Of a stretch of DNA of 51,495 nucleotides, positions 31,795 through 40,947 are shown piece by piece; the first letter of the stretch is position 1, and each line of letters starts with the position of its first letter. The position numbers were made by a program, and so were the translations under genes. The stretch spans positions 1 through 51,495 of the forward strand of contig JAXDJJ010000005.1 of NCBI GenBank assembly GCA_034665745.1, given 5' to 3'. A model generated the notes under the pieces. That model was given only the letters and a program-made list of their open reading frames with translations. It did no database searches and had not been told where the DNA came from. Source of the DNA: JAXDJJ01 sp034665745. Lineage in GTDB: Bacteria > Actinomycetota > CADDZG01 > WHSQ01.

Positions 31795-34506
31795 CTGCAA
31801 CCGCGTCGTGAGTCCAAGGGACGGAAGATCGTTGTCGCGCTGTTGTCTTGCGCGGTCATCGCCAGTCCCTTCGCAACCTCTGGCGTGGCTCACGCCAATG
31901 GGGTCCCGCCGTGCAACGTGCCCGGGCAGATCACTGCGAACCCCCCGTTCGAGGTGCCCGACGGGCTCCCTACCTGGTACTCGATCAAGATCCCACCGTT
32001 CTCCTCGGGAGCGACCACGATCGTTGACTACGCCGTCGAGCCCCTGGCCGCAAACCGCCTCTGGGTAACGAACGGAACGGTCGTGCTCCGCTCGGAAGAC
32101 TCCGGTTGCCACTGGGGCGAGGTCTATGCGATATCCGACACCGGCTCCGAAACGGGTGCTGGATCGCGCATCCTTGAGATCGAGCCGGGCGGCTCGGGCC
32201 ACATCTATCTAGCCATCCAAGAGACCGGACCCGTTCCACGACCCCATGTGGTGGTGACATCCGACGCAGGGGACACCTGGAGTCAAGCAGATGGCCCGGC
32301 CCTGGCTGGTGTCGTCGGCCGGCTTCGCGATCTCGACGCATCTCTCGGTAATGGGGCCGCGGCCGCGATGCTCGTCGACGTCGAGCTGTCCGAACCTGGG
32401 GTGGCATCGCTCCAAGGCCAACAAGCGGTACTGACAACGGCAACGGCCGGAACCACCTGGGACATCTCTCCCTTGACCGAGGGCGACCTCAGCGCCTCGG
32501 TCGCGACCGTCGGGGCCAGCAGCAGCGGGGGCAGGTCGATGAGCATGCTGGCGATGAATCCGGTTCGGCCGAGCGAGATCTGGCTGTACGGCGAGAACGG
32601 TGCGGCTCGGTTCACCCCGCAAGGGCTCGAGGACGCGGGCATCGGACCGGTGTCCGTTCTCGACATCGCATTGGACGGGCGGGCGATAGTCGCTTACGCC
32701 GGAGGTGAGACCGGCCGCGTGTCACTCGACGGCGGCGGATCGTGGAGCTTGTTGCGAACCGGGTTCCCGGTCGATTCCATGGACATCATCAGTTCGATCC
32801 CTTTGCAGATCGCGACCGGGAGCTACGGACGGGTGCTAGGCCAGTATCTCTATCCCGGCCAGACCGCCCCGCTGCTCCAGAACCTTTCGCCTCTCGACGG
32901 ACGGCCGGTCTCGGACCTACAGGTCGGGTTCCCCGAGAGTGGAACGCGACCCTCCATCTACGGCCGTTCCCTGAACACGATCGAGGTCTTGTACCAACCC
33001 ACGGGCAAGCCGATCGACAGGTCGCAGATGAAGATTCCACTCGTTGCCCCGCCGCCACTCACAGGGAAGAACGGCCTTGCACCCGCGCGCAAGGACCTGA
33101 GGATGCGGCCCGGTGATTCCGCCACGATCCCTTACACATTGAGCCTGCCCGCCGCCTCGACGCCTCTCGATGTCTATTTCATGATCGACGTCTCGAGCTC
33201 GATGCAGAACACGATCAACGGGATCAAAGGGGCGATGCAGCAGATCGCCAACAAGTTGAGCCAAAGTGGGATCCCGACACAGTTCGGGGTTGGTTCGTTC
33301 AGCTCGTACGACACGCCACCCGCGTACGAACAGAACCGTGACATCGGGCCGGTCGGAGCCGAGCTCGCCCAAGCGTTGAACGGACTTCGTGCGACGGGCG
33401 GTGGTGAAGAGACCCAGATGGCCGCGCTGCTCCAGTCGGTCACCGGCGAGGGCGACGCCGTCATCCCTCCTGACTTGAACATGCATTTCCGCCCCGGGAG
33501 CCTCAGGGTTGCCATCGAGGTCACCGACGAACCCATCTCACAAGGTGGTCCACACCCGTCGTACGCGACGGTGACCGATGCCCTCCTCGCCCACGGCGTC
33601 AGACAGGTGGGCCTTGCGATCATGGAACCACCGCTCCTTGGCGACGACGATTACAAGAATCCCGGTGGGCCGGCTCAGGGTCTGCAGGTCGTCGCGGAAG
33701 GTAGCAAAGCGGTAGCCCCCGAGGGTGGCGTCGATTGCGATGGCGACGGTGATATCGAGCTCGATCCGAACGATCCCCTCGTGTGCATCATCCATCCCGA
33801 CCGCGCTGACGACGCGTCGTTGATGACCGACGCGATTGTGAACGTAGTGAAGGCGATCGAGGACATCCAGGACCTCTCGATCACGGCTGGTCCCGGCGCC
33901 GATCCGTACGCGATGTCTCCGATCGTCGAATCGATCACCCCGACGATCCTGCCCGCTCGTGACTTGAAGGAGCCGACCTACGGCAACTTCGAAGTGACCG
34001 TTCGGTGCCCCCACGTCGTACGCCCGACGTTGTTCCCGGTGGACGTGCGCGTGTCCCGTCCGGGGTCGGCGATCGCGAGCGCGGATCTGAATGTGAATTG
34101 CGTCCCGATCGTGAAGAAGGCCGAGGTTCTTCCGTTGCTCGCAGCGATCATCCCCGTTGCTGCCGTGCCACCGCCCCCGCCGCGGCCCCCAGACCCCGTT
34201 CCGGAACCGAACCCGAACCCGCAACCCAACCCGCAAGGGAACCCTCAGACGGGGTTCGCGGCACAGGAACAGCAGCAGCCGCAGGTTGCTCTGGCCGGCC
34301 AGGAAGGCGCCGGGGTCGAGCCCGACGTCGCGGCCGAGAGTGCGCCGGACGAATTCTTCATGAGCGACAACTCCGAGTCGCGTGTCCCACCCGTCGGCTT
34401 CATCTTCACGGCGGCGGCGATCACGAGTCTCGGTGGCTATCTATTAGTGACGAATCAAAGAACCCGAACCGCGCACGCGCGCAACCGGCGGGATCGCCGG
34501 CGTTGA
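31795..34506 (+). CDS. Secreted Asp-box propeller plus VWA domain protein, membrane-anchored
   Basis: About 903 residues from the CTG at 31795. A signal peptide (KGRKIVVALLSCAVIASPF to VAHA) is followed by a region with repeated Asp boxes (SEDSGCHW, SDAGDTW, ATAGTTW, LDGGGSW), typical of BNR/sialidase-type beta-propellers. From about 33160 comes a VWA/integrin-like domain with the metal site DVSSSM and a GGGEET loop. A Pro/Asn-rich spacer leads to one C-terminal helix (FIFTAAAITSLGGYLLV) and a basic tail. Start problem: no ATG, GTG or TTG precedes the signal peptide in frame; the first is TTG 31843, which removes its basic end. Either CTG 31795 is used, or the G6 run at 31784-31789 is one base short, since one added G would connect GTG 31763 to this frame. 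Role is unknown; adhesion or binding is plausible. Confidence 0.8.
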   Translation: MQPRRESKGRKIVVALLSCAVIASPFATSGVAHANGVPPCNVPGQITANPPFEVPDGLPTWYSIKIPPFSSGATTIVDYAVEPLAANRLWVTNGTVVLRSEDSGCHWGEVYAISDTGSETGAGSRILEIEPGGSGHIYLAIQETGPVPRPHVVVTSDAGDTWSQADGPALAGVVGRLRDLDASLGNGAAAAMLVDVELSEPGVASLQGQQAVLTTATAGTTWDISPLTEGDLSASVATVGASSSGGRSMSMLAMNPVRPSEIWLYGENGAARFTPQGLEDAGIGPVSVLDIALDGRAIVAYAGGETGRVSLDGGGSWSLLRTGFPVDSMDIISSIPLQIATGSYGRVLGQYLYPGQTAPLLQNLSPLDGRPVSDLQVGFPESGTRPSIYGRSLNTIEVLYQPTGKPIDRSQMKIPLVAPPPLTGKNGLAPARKDLRMRPGDSATIPYTLSLPAASTPLDVYFMIDVSSSMQNTINGIKGAMQQIANKLSQSGIPTQFGVGSFSSYDTPPAYEQNRDIGPVGAELAQALNGLRATGGGEETQMAALLQSVTGEGDAVIPPDLNMHFRPGSLRVAIEVTDEPISQGGPHPSYATVTDALLAHGVRQVGLAIMEPPLLGDDDYKNPGGPAQGLQVVAEGSKAVAPEGGVDCDGDGDIELDPNDPLVCIIHPDRADDASLMTDAIVNVVKAIEDIQDLSITAGPGADPYAMSPIVESITPTILPARDLKEPTYGNFEVTVRCPHVVRPTLFPVDVRVSRPGSAIASADLNVNCVPIVKKAEVLPLLAAIIPVAAVPPPPPRPPDPVPEPNPNPQPNPQGNPQTGFAAQEQQQPQVALAGQEGAGVEPDVAAESAPDEFFMSDNSESRVPPVGFIFTAAAITSLGGYLLVTNQRTRTAHARNRRDRRR

Positions 34507-34523
34507 AGCACGAAGGAGGAGTC

Positions 34524-36680
34524 ATGGGCGCAGCATCAGGATTGTTGAACAGTGGGCCGGTGAAACGGGCCAAGCGCGAGGTCACGAAATTCCGGCTACG
34601 GCGCAAGCGAGCGCGCGTTGCGCGCAAGAAGCGTGCGGGCACACGTAAGGCGACGATCCTGCTTGCCCTTGTGCTCGCGATGTTGTTCGGCGCGTTCGGC
34701 TGGGCCCAGAGCTATCTGACGAAGCCGTCGGAGGGGATGGAGCTCACCCAGAACCAGTTCAGGGCTCTCGCGAAAGAGAATCGCATCCCGTTCGCGACAT
34801 TCCTGGATGAAGACAACCGTCTGGTCGGCCGGTACACGGCACCCGTTGCGGCGGTAGCCGAGGAGGGCCCGGCGAAGGGGGGCAAGAAGGACCCGGATGC
34901 CAAGGGTGGTCAGAAGCCAGACGCCAAGAAGGACAAGGGCACCCCCAAGAAGAAAGAGCCCGCGCCCGAGGAGGTCTCCGTTGCGCCGTCGTGGGCCGGA
35001 CCTTTCTGGATGGGCCTGCCTGCGTCGGACGTTCAGTTCGGGACCATCTCCGACATCCTCGCCGACACCGATGCACGCGTGACGATCGACCAACAGAGCG
35101 ACAAGGCCGTGGTTCGTGTCGTTTCGACCTACCTGCTGCCCCTTCTGATCCTCGCCAACTTCTTCGGTCTGTTGTTCACCGCGGGCCGCGGTTCGTCGTC
35201 GGGGATCGGCGACGTCATCGCCTTCGGTGTCATGGGAAACCGTCGTCAGAAGAAGGGCTTCACCGCGCCCGTGACGTTCGAGGACGTAGGTGGTGCCGAC
35301 GAGGCTGTGGCGGAGCTCCGCGAAGTCGTGGACTACCTACGCGATCCCGGACGGTATGAGGAGCTGAAGGCAGCTCCTCCCAAGGGCGTTCTGCTGTTCG
35401 GCCCTCCCGGGTGCGGCAAGACCCTGATGGCCAAGGCGGTTGCCGGCGAGGCCGGCGTGCCGTTCTTCTCCGTCGCGGGGGCCGAGTTCGTCGAGTCCCT
35501 CGTCGGTATCGGTGCAGCGCGCGTCCGTGACCTGTTCTCGCAGGTCCGTCAGGTGGCTCCCGCCATCGTGTTCATCGACGAGTTGGATGCCGCCGGGCGC
35601 AAGCGCGGTAGCGGAAGCACCGGTGGAGGTTCGGACGAGCGCGAGCAGACCCTGAACCAGTTGCTCGTCGAGATGGATGGGTTCGGCATCTCTGCAGGGA
35701 TCGTTGTTATGGGTGCGACTAACCGTCCCGACATCCTCGACCCCGCCCTGTTGAGGCCCGGACGATTCGACCGTCACATCACGGTCGAGCAGCCGGACAT
35801 CGATGGTCGCGAAGAGGTTCTTCGCCTGCACGCACGCGAGAAGCCGATCGCTCCAGACGTTGACTTCGCCTACATCGCGCGTCGCACACCGGGCTTCTCT
35901 GGTGCAGACCTTGCGAACGTCATCAATGAAGGAGCTCTGCTCACCGTGCGCGGTGGCCATGCTGAGATCGGTGTGGCCGAGCTCGAGGAAGCCGTCCTGC
36001 GCGTGCTTCACGGTCCCAAGCGCAAGGGTCGGATGCTGACGGCCGAAGAACGTGGTCGCGTTGCGTATCACGAGTGCGGTCACGCGATCGTTGCGTCCGC
36101 TATAGGCAACCGGGACGACGTGCACCGCATCTCGATCTTGGACCGCGGTAAGGGTCTCGGTAGCACCGCTATCCATCGGCAAGAGGAGACGATCCTCACT
36201 GCGGATCAGCTCTACGAGAAGCTCGTCATCACCATGGCCGGCATGGCCTCCGAGAAACTGGTACTGGGACAACCTTCGACCGGTGTTGAGGACGATCTCG
36301 AGATCGCAACCTCGACGGCACGAGACATGGTCGGGCGCTTCGGGCTCAGCGAATCGATCGGGTCCATCCGGGTGCTCGCCAGTGACATCGACGTGTTCCT
36401 GGGGAACTCCTCGGTCGTCGGCGAGCTGTCCGAGTCGACCCACAAGAAGATGGATGCCGAGACCCGTCGTTTCGTCGAGAGAGCCCTCGCGGATGCGTCG
36501 ACGATCCTCGAGCAACACCGCGCCGATCTGGACGCGCTCGTCGAGAAACTCCTCCAGCACGAGAATCTCGAGGGCGCGGCACTAGCTCAAGCGTTGAGCG
36601 GTGTGGCTCCAACCCCCGTTCGTTTCCCGAGCGGCGAAGGTGCGAGCCTCCTCGGCGACGAGGCCACAGAGAGCATCTAG
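34524..36680 (+). CDS. ftsH: FtsH-type membrane AAA protease, divergent
   Basis: 718 residues. A very basic N-terminus (1-42) precedes helix 1 (about 43-65); helix 2 is about 198-220. The outside segment between them is about 130 residues and contains a Lys/Gly/Pro-rich stretch (115-150) not usual in FtsH. The AAA domain has Walker A GPPGCGKT (293-300), Walker B VFIDELDA (349-356) and the second region of homology ATNRPDILDPALLRPGRFDR (arginine fingers). The M41 protease site is HECGH (516-520) with Asp591 as likely third ligand. The pore loop reads FVESLVGIGA where FtsH has FVEMFVGVGA, so the conserved aromatic residue is a leucine. AAGGAGGA precedes the ATG. It is probably a second, specialised FtsH. 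Confidence 0.9.
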   Translation: MGAASGLLNSGPVKRAKREVTKFRLRRKRARVARKKRAGTRKATILLALVLAMLFGAFGWAQSYLTKPSEGMELTQNQFRALAKENRIPFATFLDEDNRLVGRYTAPVAAVAEEGPAKGGKKDPDAKGGQKPDAKKDKGTPKKKEPAPEEVSVAPSWAGPFWMGLPASDVQFGTISDILADTDARVTIDQQSDKAVVRVVSTYLLPLLILANFFGLLFTAGRGSSSGIGDVIAFGVMGNRRQKKGFTAPVTFEDVGGADEAVAELREVVDYLRDPGRYEELKAAPPKGVLLFGPPGCGKTLMAKAVAGEAGVPFFSVAGAEFVESLVGIGAARVRDLFSQVRQVAPAIVFIDELDAAGRKRGSGSTGGGSDEREQTLNQLLVEMDGFGISAGIVVMGATNRPDILDPALLRPGRFDRHITVEQPDIDGREEVLRLHAREKPIAPDVDFAYIARRTPGFSGADLANVINEGALLTVRGGHAEIGVAELEEAVLRVLHGPKRKGRMLTAEERGRVAYHECGHAIVASAIGNRDDVHRISILDRGKGLGSTAIHRQEETILTADQLYEKLVITMAGMASEKLVLGQPSTGVEDDLEIATSTARDMVGRFGLSESIGSIRVLASDIDVFLGNSSVVGELSESTHKKMDAETRRFVERALADASTILEQHRADLDALVEKLLQHENLEGAALAQALSGVAPTPVRFPSGEGASLLGDEATESI

Positions 36681-36682
36681 AT

Positions 36683-37855
36683 ATGAAGAGGTGGATCGCC
36701 GCGCTTGCAACTGCAGGGTTGATGGCACCTGCCGTCGTAAGCGCGGCCCCCACCGTGCCCGAACGAGTCGCGTACCTGGTCCGAGTGGTTCCGGGTGTCG
36801 GGTCACAGGAAGCGGCCGCGTTGGCGTCGAGGCTCGGCGCCCAAGTAACGGGGACCATCCCGGAACTGTCGTTGCAGAGGTGGAGCGTCCCCGTGGGTGC
36901 TGCAGCGACGTTGACCGCATCCCCACTGCTCGCCGCGGTCGAGCGCGAGCGCACCTTGCACGTCATGGGTGGCGGCCGGCCGAACGATCCCCTCCTGGAT
37001 CTGCAGTGGCCCCTGCGCAAGGTGGACGCGTTCAAGGCGTGGAAGTACGAGGAGTCGAAGAACAAGGTCGTCGTTGGGGTCATCGATACCGGGGTGGACC
37101 AGTCCCACCCCGACCTCCAGAAGAGACTCGTCGACGGCTTCGACTTCGTGGCGCACGACACCGATCCCTATGACGACAATGGTCACGGCACGCACGTCTC
37201 GGGGATCATCGCGGCGAACGTCTCGAACCGGGTTGGGATCGCAGGTTTGTCTCGCGGTGCCCAGATCCTTCCCTTGAAGGCTTGCACAGCCGATGGCGCC
37301 TGTGGGTTGTTCGAGATCTATGGAGCACTGGTGGATGGGGTCCGCCTCGGCGCGGAGGTCATCAACATGTCCCTTGGAGGAGCCGGCGAGTGCTCGTCGA
37401 TCGATCAAACCGTCTACGACTACGTACGCCAGCTGGGAGTGCTCGTGGTCGTTGCAGCGGGTAACTCCGGACAGGACAAGAATCCCGTGATCACTCCGGC
37501 GAGCTGCAACTTCACCCTTGCGGTTGGTGCAGTGGACAAGCACAGCCGCAAAGCACCGTTCTCGAGCTTCGGCGATTTCGTCGACATCGCGGCCCCCGGG
37601 GTAGAGGTCTGGTCGACCTTGCCTCCGCTCGTCAGCCTGCTGACCGAACACATCGGGTATGGCGCCGAGTCGGGCACATCTATGGCTTCCCCGTTCGTTG
37701 CGGCTGCTGCTGCCAGCTTGAAAGGTCTGCACCCAGATTGGACCCCCGAGCAGATCGAACAGCGCCTGCTCGAGTCTGCCGTAGACGCCGGCAAGAAGGG
37801 TCGCGACGACATGTTCGGCGAGGGCATCCTCAACCTCCTGGCTGCACTGCGCTAG
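36683..37855 (+). CDS. Secreted subtilisin-like serine protease (S8)
   Basis: 390 residues with a signal peptide (MKRWIAALATAGLMAPAVVSA), an inhibitor-I9-like propeptide (about 27-95) and the S8 catalytic domain. The triad is Asp135 (VIDTGVD), His168 (GHGTHVSG) and Ser334 (SGTSMASP), with the oxyanion Asn in AAGNSG. There is no C-terminal anchor or sorting signal, so the enzyme is released or held in the envelope. It starts two bases after the ftsH stop, hence in one unit with the propeller/VWA protein and FtsH. Confidence 0.93.
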   Translation: MKRWIAALATAGLMAPAVVSAAPTVPERVAYLVRVVPGVGSQEAAALASRLGAQVTGTIPELSLQRWSVPVGAAATLTASPLLAAVERERTLHVMGGGRPNDPLLDLQWPLRKVDAFKAWKYEESKNKVVVGVIDTGVDQSHPDLQKRLVDGFDFVAHDTDPYDDNGHGTHVSGIIAANVSNRVGIAGLSRGAQILPLKACTADGACGLFEIYGALVDGVRLGAEVINMSLGGAGECSSIDQTVYDYVRQLGVLVVVAAGNSGQDKNPVITPASCNFTLAVGAVDKHSRKAPFSSFGDFVDIAAPGVEVWSTLPPLVSLLTEHIGYGAESGTSMASPFVAAAAASLKGLHPDWTPEQIEQRLLESAVDAGKKGRDDMFGEGILNLLAALR

Positions 37856-37880
37856 TCCGCACCCCGTCCGGGCCGCGTGC

Positions 37881-37886
37881 GACGAT
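37881..37886 (+). promoter_or_regulatory. -10-like element (GACGAT) of ilvA
   Basis: GACGAT is followed by TGCCCG and the ATG at 37893, with no Shine-Dalgarno. Same hexamer and spacing as the DAHP synthase gene. Confidence 0.35.
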
Positions 37887-37892
37887 TGCCCG

Positions 37893-39107
37893 ATGAAGAC
37901 CGCCCTTGTCGGCCTCGAAGAGATCGAGGATGCCCGGCGTTTGCTCGAGGGCGTTGCCGTCAAGACCCCCTTGGACCGGTCTCGATCTCTGTCGGATGTC
38001 GTCGGCGGCGAGGTCCTCATCAAGTGCGAGAACCTGCAGCGAACCGGCTCGTTCAAGATCCGGGGTGCGTACAACCGGATAGCTCGCCTCTCGGATGAGG
38101 AGAAGAAAGCCGGAGTCGTCGCGGCCTCTGCGGGGAATCACGCGCAGGGAGTTGCCCTAGCAGCAACCCTGAGCGGAACCCATTCCACCCTATTCATGCC
38201 CGAGGCAGCGTCGTTGCCAAAGGTCGAAGCGACGAAGCGCTACGGCGCCGAAGTCGTGCTCACCGGGGTGGACTTCGGTGCTGCCTATGACGCGGCGACC
38301 GAATACGCGCGCGAACAAGGTGCAGTGTTCGTCCATCCCTTCGATCATGAGCACGTGATCGCGGGGCAAGGGACCATCGGGATCGAGATACTCGAACAGG
38401 TCGACAAGGTAAGCACGGTCGTTGTTCCGGTCGGTGGCGGCGGATTGATCTCCGGCATCGCCGCTGCACTGAAGGCGAAACAACCCGATATCCATATCGT
38501 CGGAGTGCAAGCCGCCGGGGCCGCGTCGTTCCCGCCATCTTTGGCGAAGGGCGTACCGGTTCCGCTGGAGACGATGTCGACGATCGCCGATGGGATCGCG
38601 GCAAACACACCAGGCGAGAACACCCTTGCGCATGTTGCTTCTTTGGTCGACGAAGTTGTCACCGTCGAAGACGAAGCGATCGCCGAAGGCCTCGTCTTCG
38701 CGGCCGAGCGGATGAAGTTGGTCCTCGAGCCCGCAGGCGCGGCTGGACTGGCGGCGGTGCTGCAAGGTGTGGGCACCCTCAAGTCGCCGGTCGTTGTGGT
38801 GCTGTCCGGCGGCAACATCGATCCGTTGTTGCTCCAGCGCCTGATCCGCTTCGGTTTGAGTGCCTCGGGCCGTTACTTCTCATTCCACACGCGCTTGCCG
38901 GACCGACCCGGCGAACTTCACAAGATCATCGGACTCGTTGCCGGCCTCGGCGCAAACATCGTTGGTATCGAGCATCGCCGCGAGGGTGTGTACGTCGAGC
39001 TCGGTGAGGTCGATGTCGCCCTGCAGCTAGAGACGAGGGGCCCAGACCACATCGAGAGCATCGTTCAGATGCTGTCCGAGGCGGGGTACGTCACCGCTCG
39101 GTTGTGA
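37893..39107 (+). CDS. ilvA: Threonine ammonia-lyase with ACT domain
   Basis: 404-residue PLP enzyme of fold type II, converting threonine to 2-oxobutanoate and ammonia. The PLP lysine is in RTGSFKIRGAYN; the phosphate-binding loop is VPVGGGGLISGIAAAL; SAGNHAQGVA is the substrate loop. A single ACT domain (about 325-404, FHTRLPDRPGELHKIIGLVAGLGANIVGIEH) would respond to an amino acid effector. The size and single ACT domain match actinobacterial IlvA and TdcB types. The stop overlaps the nadC GTG as GTGA, linking it unexpectedly to NAD synthesis genes. A serine/hydroxyaspartate dehydratase activity within the same superfamily cannot be excluded. Confidence 0.9.
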   Translation: MKTALVGLEEIEDARRLLEGVAVKTPLDRSRSLSDVVGGEVLIKCENLQRTGSFKIRGAYNRIARLSDEEKKAGVVAASAGNHAQGVALAATLSGTHSTLFMPEAASLPKVEATKRYGAEVVLTGVDFGAAYDAATEYAREQGAVFVHPFDHEHVIAGQGTIGIEILEQVDKVSTVVVPVGGGGLISGIAAALKAKQPDIHIVGVQAAGAASFPPSLAKGVPVPLETMSTIADGIAANTPGENTLAHVASLVDEVVTVEDEAIAEGLVFAAERMKLVLEPAGAAGLAAVLQGVGTLKSPVVVVLSGGNIDPLLLQRLIRFGLSASGRYFSFHTRLPDRPGELHKIIGLVAGLGANIVGIEHRREGVYVELGEVDVALQLETRGPDHIESIVQMLSEAGYVTARL

Positions 39108-39967
39108 TCTATCCGCGGGACAATGGTTCCGTGGACCTAGACGCTCGGACCCTGAGAGAGATCGTCGAACCGTTCCTCGATGAGGACATCGGTCACGGCG
39201 ACGTCACCACCGATGCCGTCGTCGACCCGACCCTTCGTGGCACGGCACGGATCGAGGCACGCGAGGGATTCGTTGTCGCCGGACTTGATGTCGCCCGCAC
39301 CTGCTTCGAACTTCTCGATCCCGACTGCACATGGGAGACCCTTGCGGCCGACGGCTCCCGGGTTGCTGACAAGGACGTCCTGGCCCGGGTCGAAGGCTCC
39401 CTTGCCGCGATCCTGACCGCCGAGCGAACCGCACTGAACCTCTTGCAGCGTCTTTCTGCCGTCGCGACGCTGACCGCGCGCTTCGTTGCCGCCACCAGCG
39501 GTACGCGCGCTCAGGTCATCGACACGCGGAAGACGACACCCGGCATGAGGTTGCTCGAGAAGGCCGCGGTCAGGGTCGGGGGTGGAGGCAACCATCGCTA
39601 CGGCCTCGATGATGGGATCTTGATCAAGGACAATCACGTGCGCGCCGCTGGGGGCGTTTCGGAAGCGGTAAAGCGAGCGCGGAATGCCGCTCCTCACGGG
39701 CTCGTTGTAGAGGTTGAAGTGACGACACTCGACGAGCTTGATGAAGCACTGAATGCCGGCGCGCAGGCGATCCTTCTGGACAACATGGAACCTTCGATGG
39801 TCAAAGAAGCCGTCGAGCGTGTGGGAGGCAGCGCCGTGCTCGAAGCTTCCGGGGGCATGGACCTGGACAACGTCCGCGCCTATGCGGAAACTGGTGTCGA
39901 CCTCATATCTATCGGGGCCTTGACGCATTCCGCCGGCTCCGTCGACATCTCGTTGGAGGTCGAATGA
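39104..39967 (+). CDS. nadC: Nicotinate-nucleotide pyrophosphorylase (carboxylating)
   Basis: Converts quinolinate and PRPP to nicotinate mononucleotide with loss of CO2. Motifs: EDIGHGDVTTDAVV, ERTALNLLQRLSAVAT, the DTRKTTPGMRLLEKAAVRVGGG block (in two parts), KDNHV and the C-terminal LEASGGMDLDNVRAYAETGVDLISIGALTHS. Length is 287 residues from GTG 39104, which overlaps the ilvA stop; a GTG at 39131 would give a more usual N-terminus (VDLDARTLREIV). The stop overlaps nadA as ATGA. Confidence 0.95.
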   Translation: MIYPRDNGSVDLDARTLREIVEPFLDEDIGHGDVTTDAVVDPTLRGTARIEAREGFVVAGLDVARTCFELLDPDCTWETLAADGSRVADKDVLARVEGSLAAILTAERTALNLLQRLSAVATLTARFVAATSGTRAQVIDTRKTTPGMRLLEKAAVRVGGGGNHRYGLDDGILIKDNHVRAAGGVSEAVKRARNAAPHGLVVEVEVTTLDELDEALNAGAQAILLDNMEPSMVKEAVERVGGSAVLEASGGMDLDNVRAYAETGVDLISIGALTHSAGSVDISLEVE

Positions 39968-40947
39968 CCACCGGGACCCTCACACCGGAAGCCTTGGCTA
40001 CCGGCGTAGACCAAACGTGGGCGGATGAGGTTCGGCGGCTGGCCAAAGAACAAGACGCCACCATCCTGGCGCACAACTATCAGGTGCCCGCGATCCAAGA
40101 CGTCGCGGACTTCGTCGGCGACTCCCTCGAGCTATCGCGCATCGCCGCCGAGATCGACGAGTCGACGATCGTTTTCTGTGGCGTGCACTTCATGGCCGAA
40201 ACCGCCAAGATCCTTGCCCCTGAGAAGAAAGTTCTTATCCCGGATCCGCAAGCTGGTTGTTCGCTGGCCGCATCCATCACGCCAGAACAGTTGATTGCAT
40301 GGCAGGCGGAACATCCGGGGTCGGTAACCACGATGTATGTGAATACGACCGCGGCGATCAAGGCTTTGACCGACTATTGCGTCACGTCCGCGAACGCGGC
40401 CAACGTCGTCAATTCGATCCCTGCGGACAAGGAGATCCTTTTCGGTCCTGACATGTTCCTGGGCGCTCATGTCGAGAGAGTCACCGGCAGGAAGATGCAC
40501 ATATGGATGGGTGAATGCCATGTGCACGCTGGCATCCAGCCCGATCACATCCAGTCGATGATGGCCGAACATCCTGACGCAGAACTTCACGTGCACCCCG
40601 AATGTGGGTGCTCATCGCAGTGCATGTATCTGATGTCAACCGGCGACCTGCCTGCTGATCGCACGTTCGTCCTTGGCACTGGGGGCATGGTCCGGCGAGC
40701 TCACGCAACAGAAGCCAAGGAAGTGATCGTGGCCACCGAGGTGGGGATGCTCCATCGCCTACACAAGGAAGCTCCCGACGTCGACTTCATCCCGGCGAAT
40801 GCCGAAGCACGATGCGGCTACATGGGCATGATCACGCCGGCGAAGCTCCTGCGCACACTGCAAACGGGTGAGCACGAGGTAACGGTTCCGCCGGACATCA
40901 TCGACAAGGCCCGGGTTCCTATCGAGCGGATGATCGCGGTCGGCTAG
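39964..40947 (+). CDS. nadA: Quinolinate synthase
   Basis: Iron-sulfur enzyme that condenses iminoaspartate with dihydroxyacetone phosphate to quinolinate. 327 residues with the threefold repeat; the three cluster cysteines lie in LTDYCVTSANA, VHPECGCSSQ and EARCGYMGM. ILAHNYQVPAIQDVADFVGDSL is the conserved N-terminal signature. It is translationally coupled to nadC (ATGA). The usual third gene, nadB (aspartate oxidase), is not in this cluster or anywhere in the window. The stop shares CTAG with the convergent membrane-protein gene. Confidence 0.96.
   Translation: MTTGTLTPEALATGVDQTWADEVRRLAKEQDATILAHNYQVPAIQDVADFVGDSLELSRIAAEIDESTIVFCGVHFMAETAKILAPEKKVLIPDPQAGCSLAASITPEQLIAWQAEHPGSVTTMYVNTTAAIKALTDYCVTSANAANVVNSIPADKEILFGPDMFLGAHVERVTGRKMHIWMGECHVHAGIQPDHIQSMMAEHPDAELHVHPECGCSSQCMYLMSTGDLPADRTFVLGTGGMVRRAHATEAKEVIVATEVGMLHRLHKEAPDVDFIPANAEARCGYMGMITPAKLLRTLQTGEHEVTVPPDIIDKARVPIERMIAVG

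Noticed and set aside
31715..31795. c-di-GMP-I (GEMM) riboswitch before the propeller/VWA gene
   Set aside because: Pieces such as CACAAAGC and GGCAATCGGG resemble the motif, but the GNRA tetraloop helix and its receptor are not in the right order; listed only as a structured leader.
35337..36560. 407-codon open frame antisense to ftsH
   Set aside because: It lies entirely opposite a well-supported AAA protease gene; long antisense frames are common in GC-rich genes, and its translation shows no recognisable domain.
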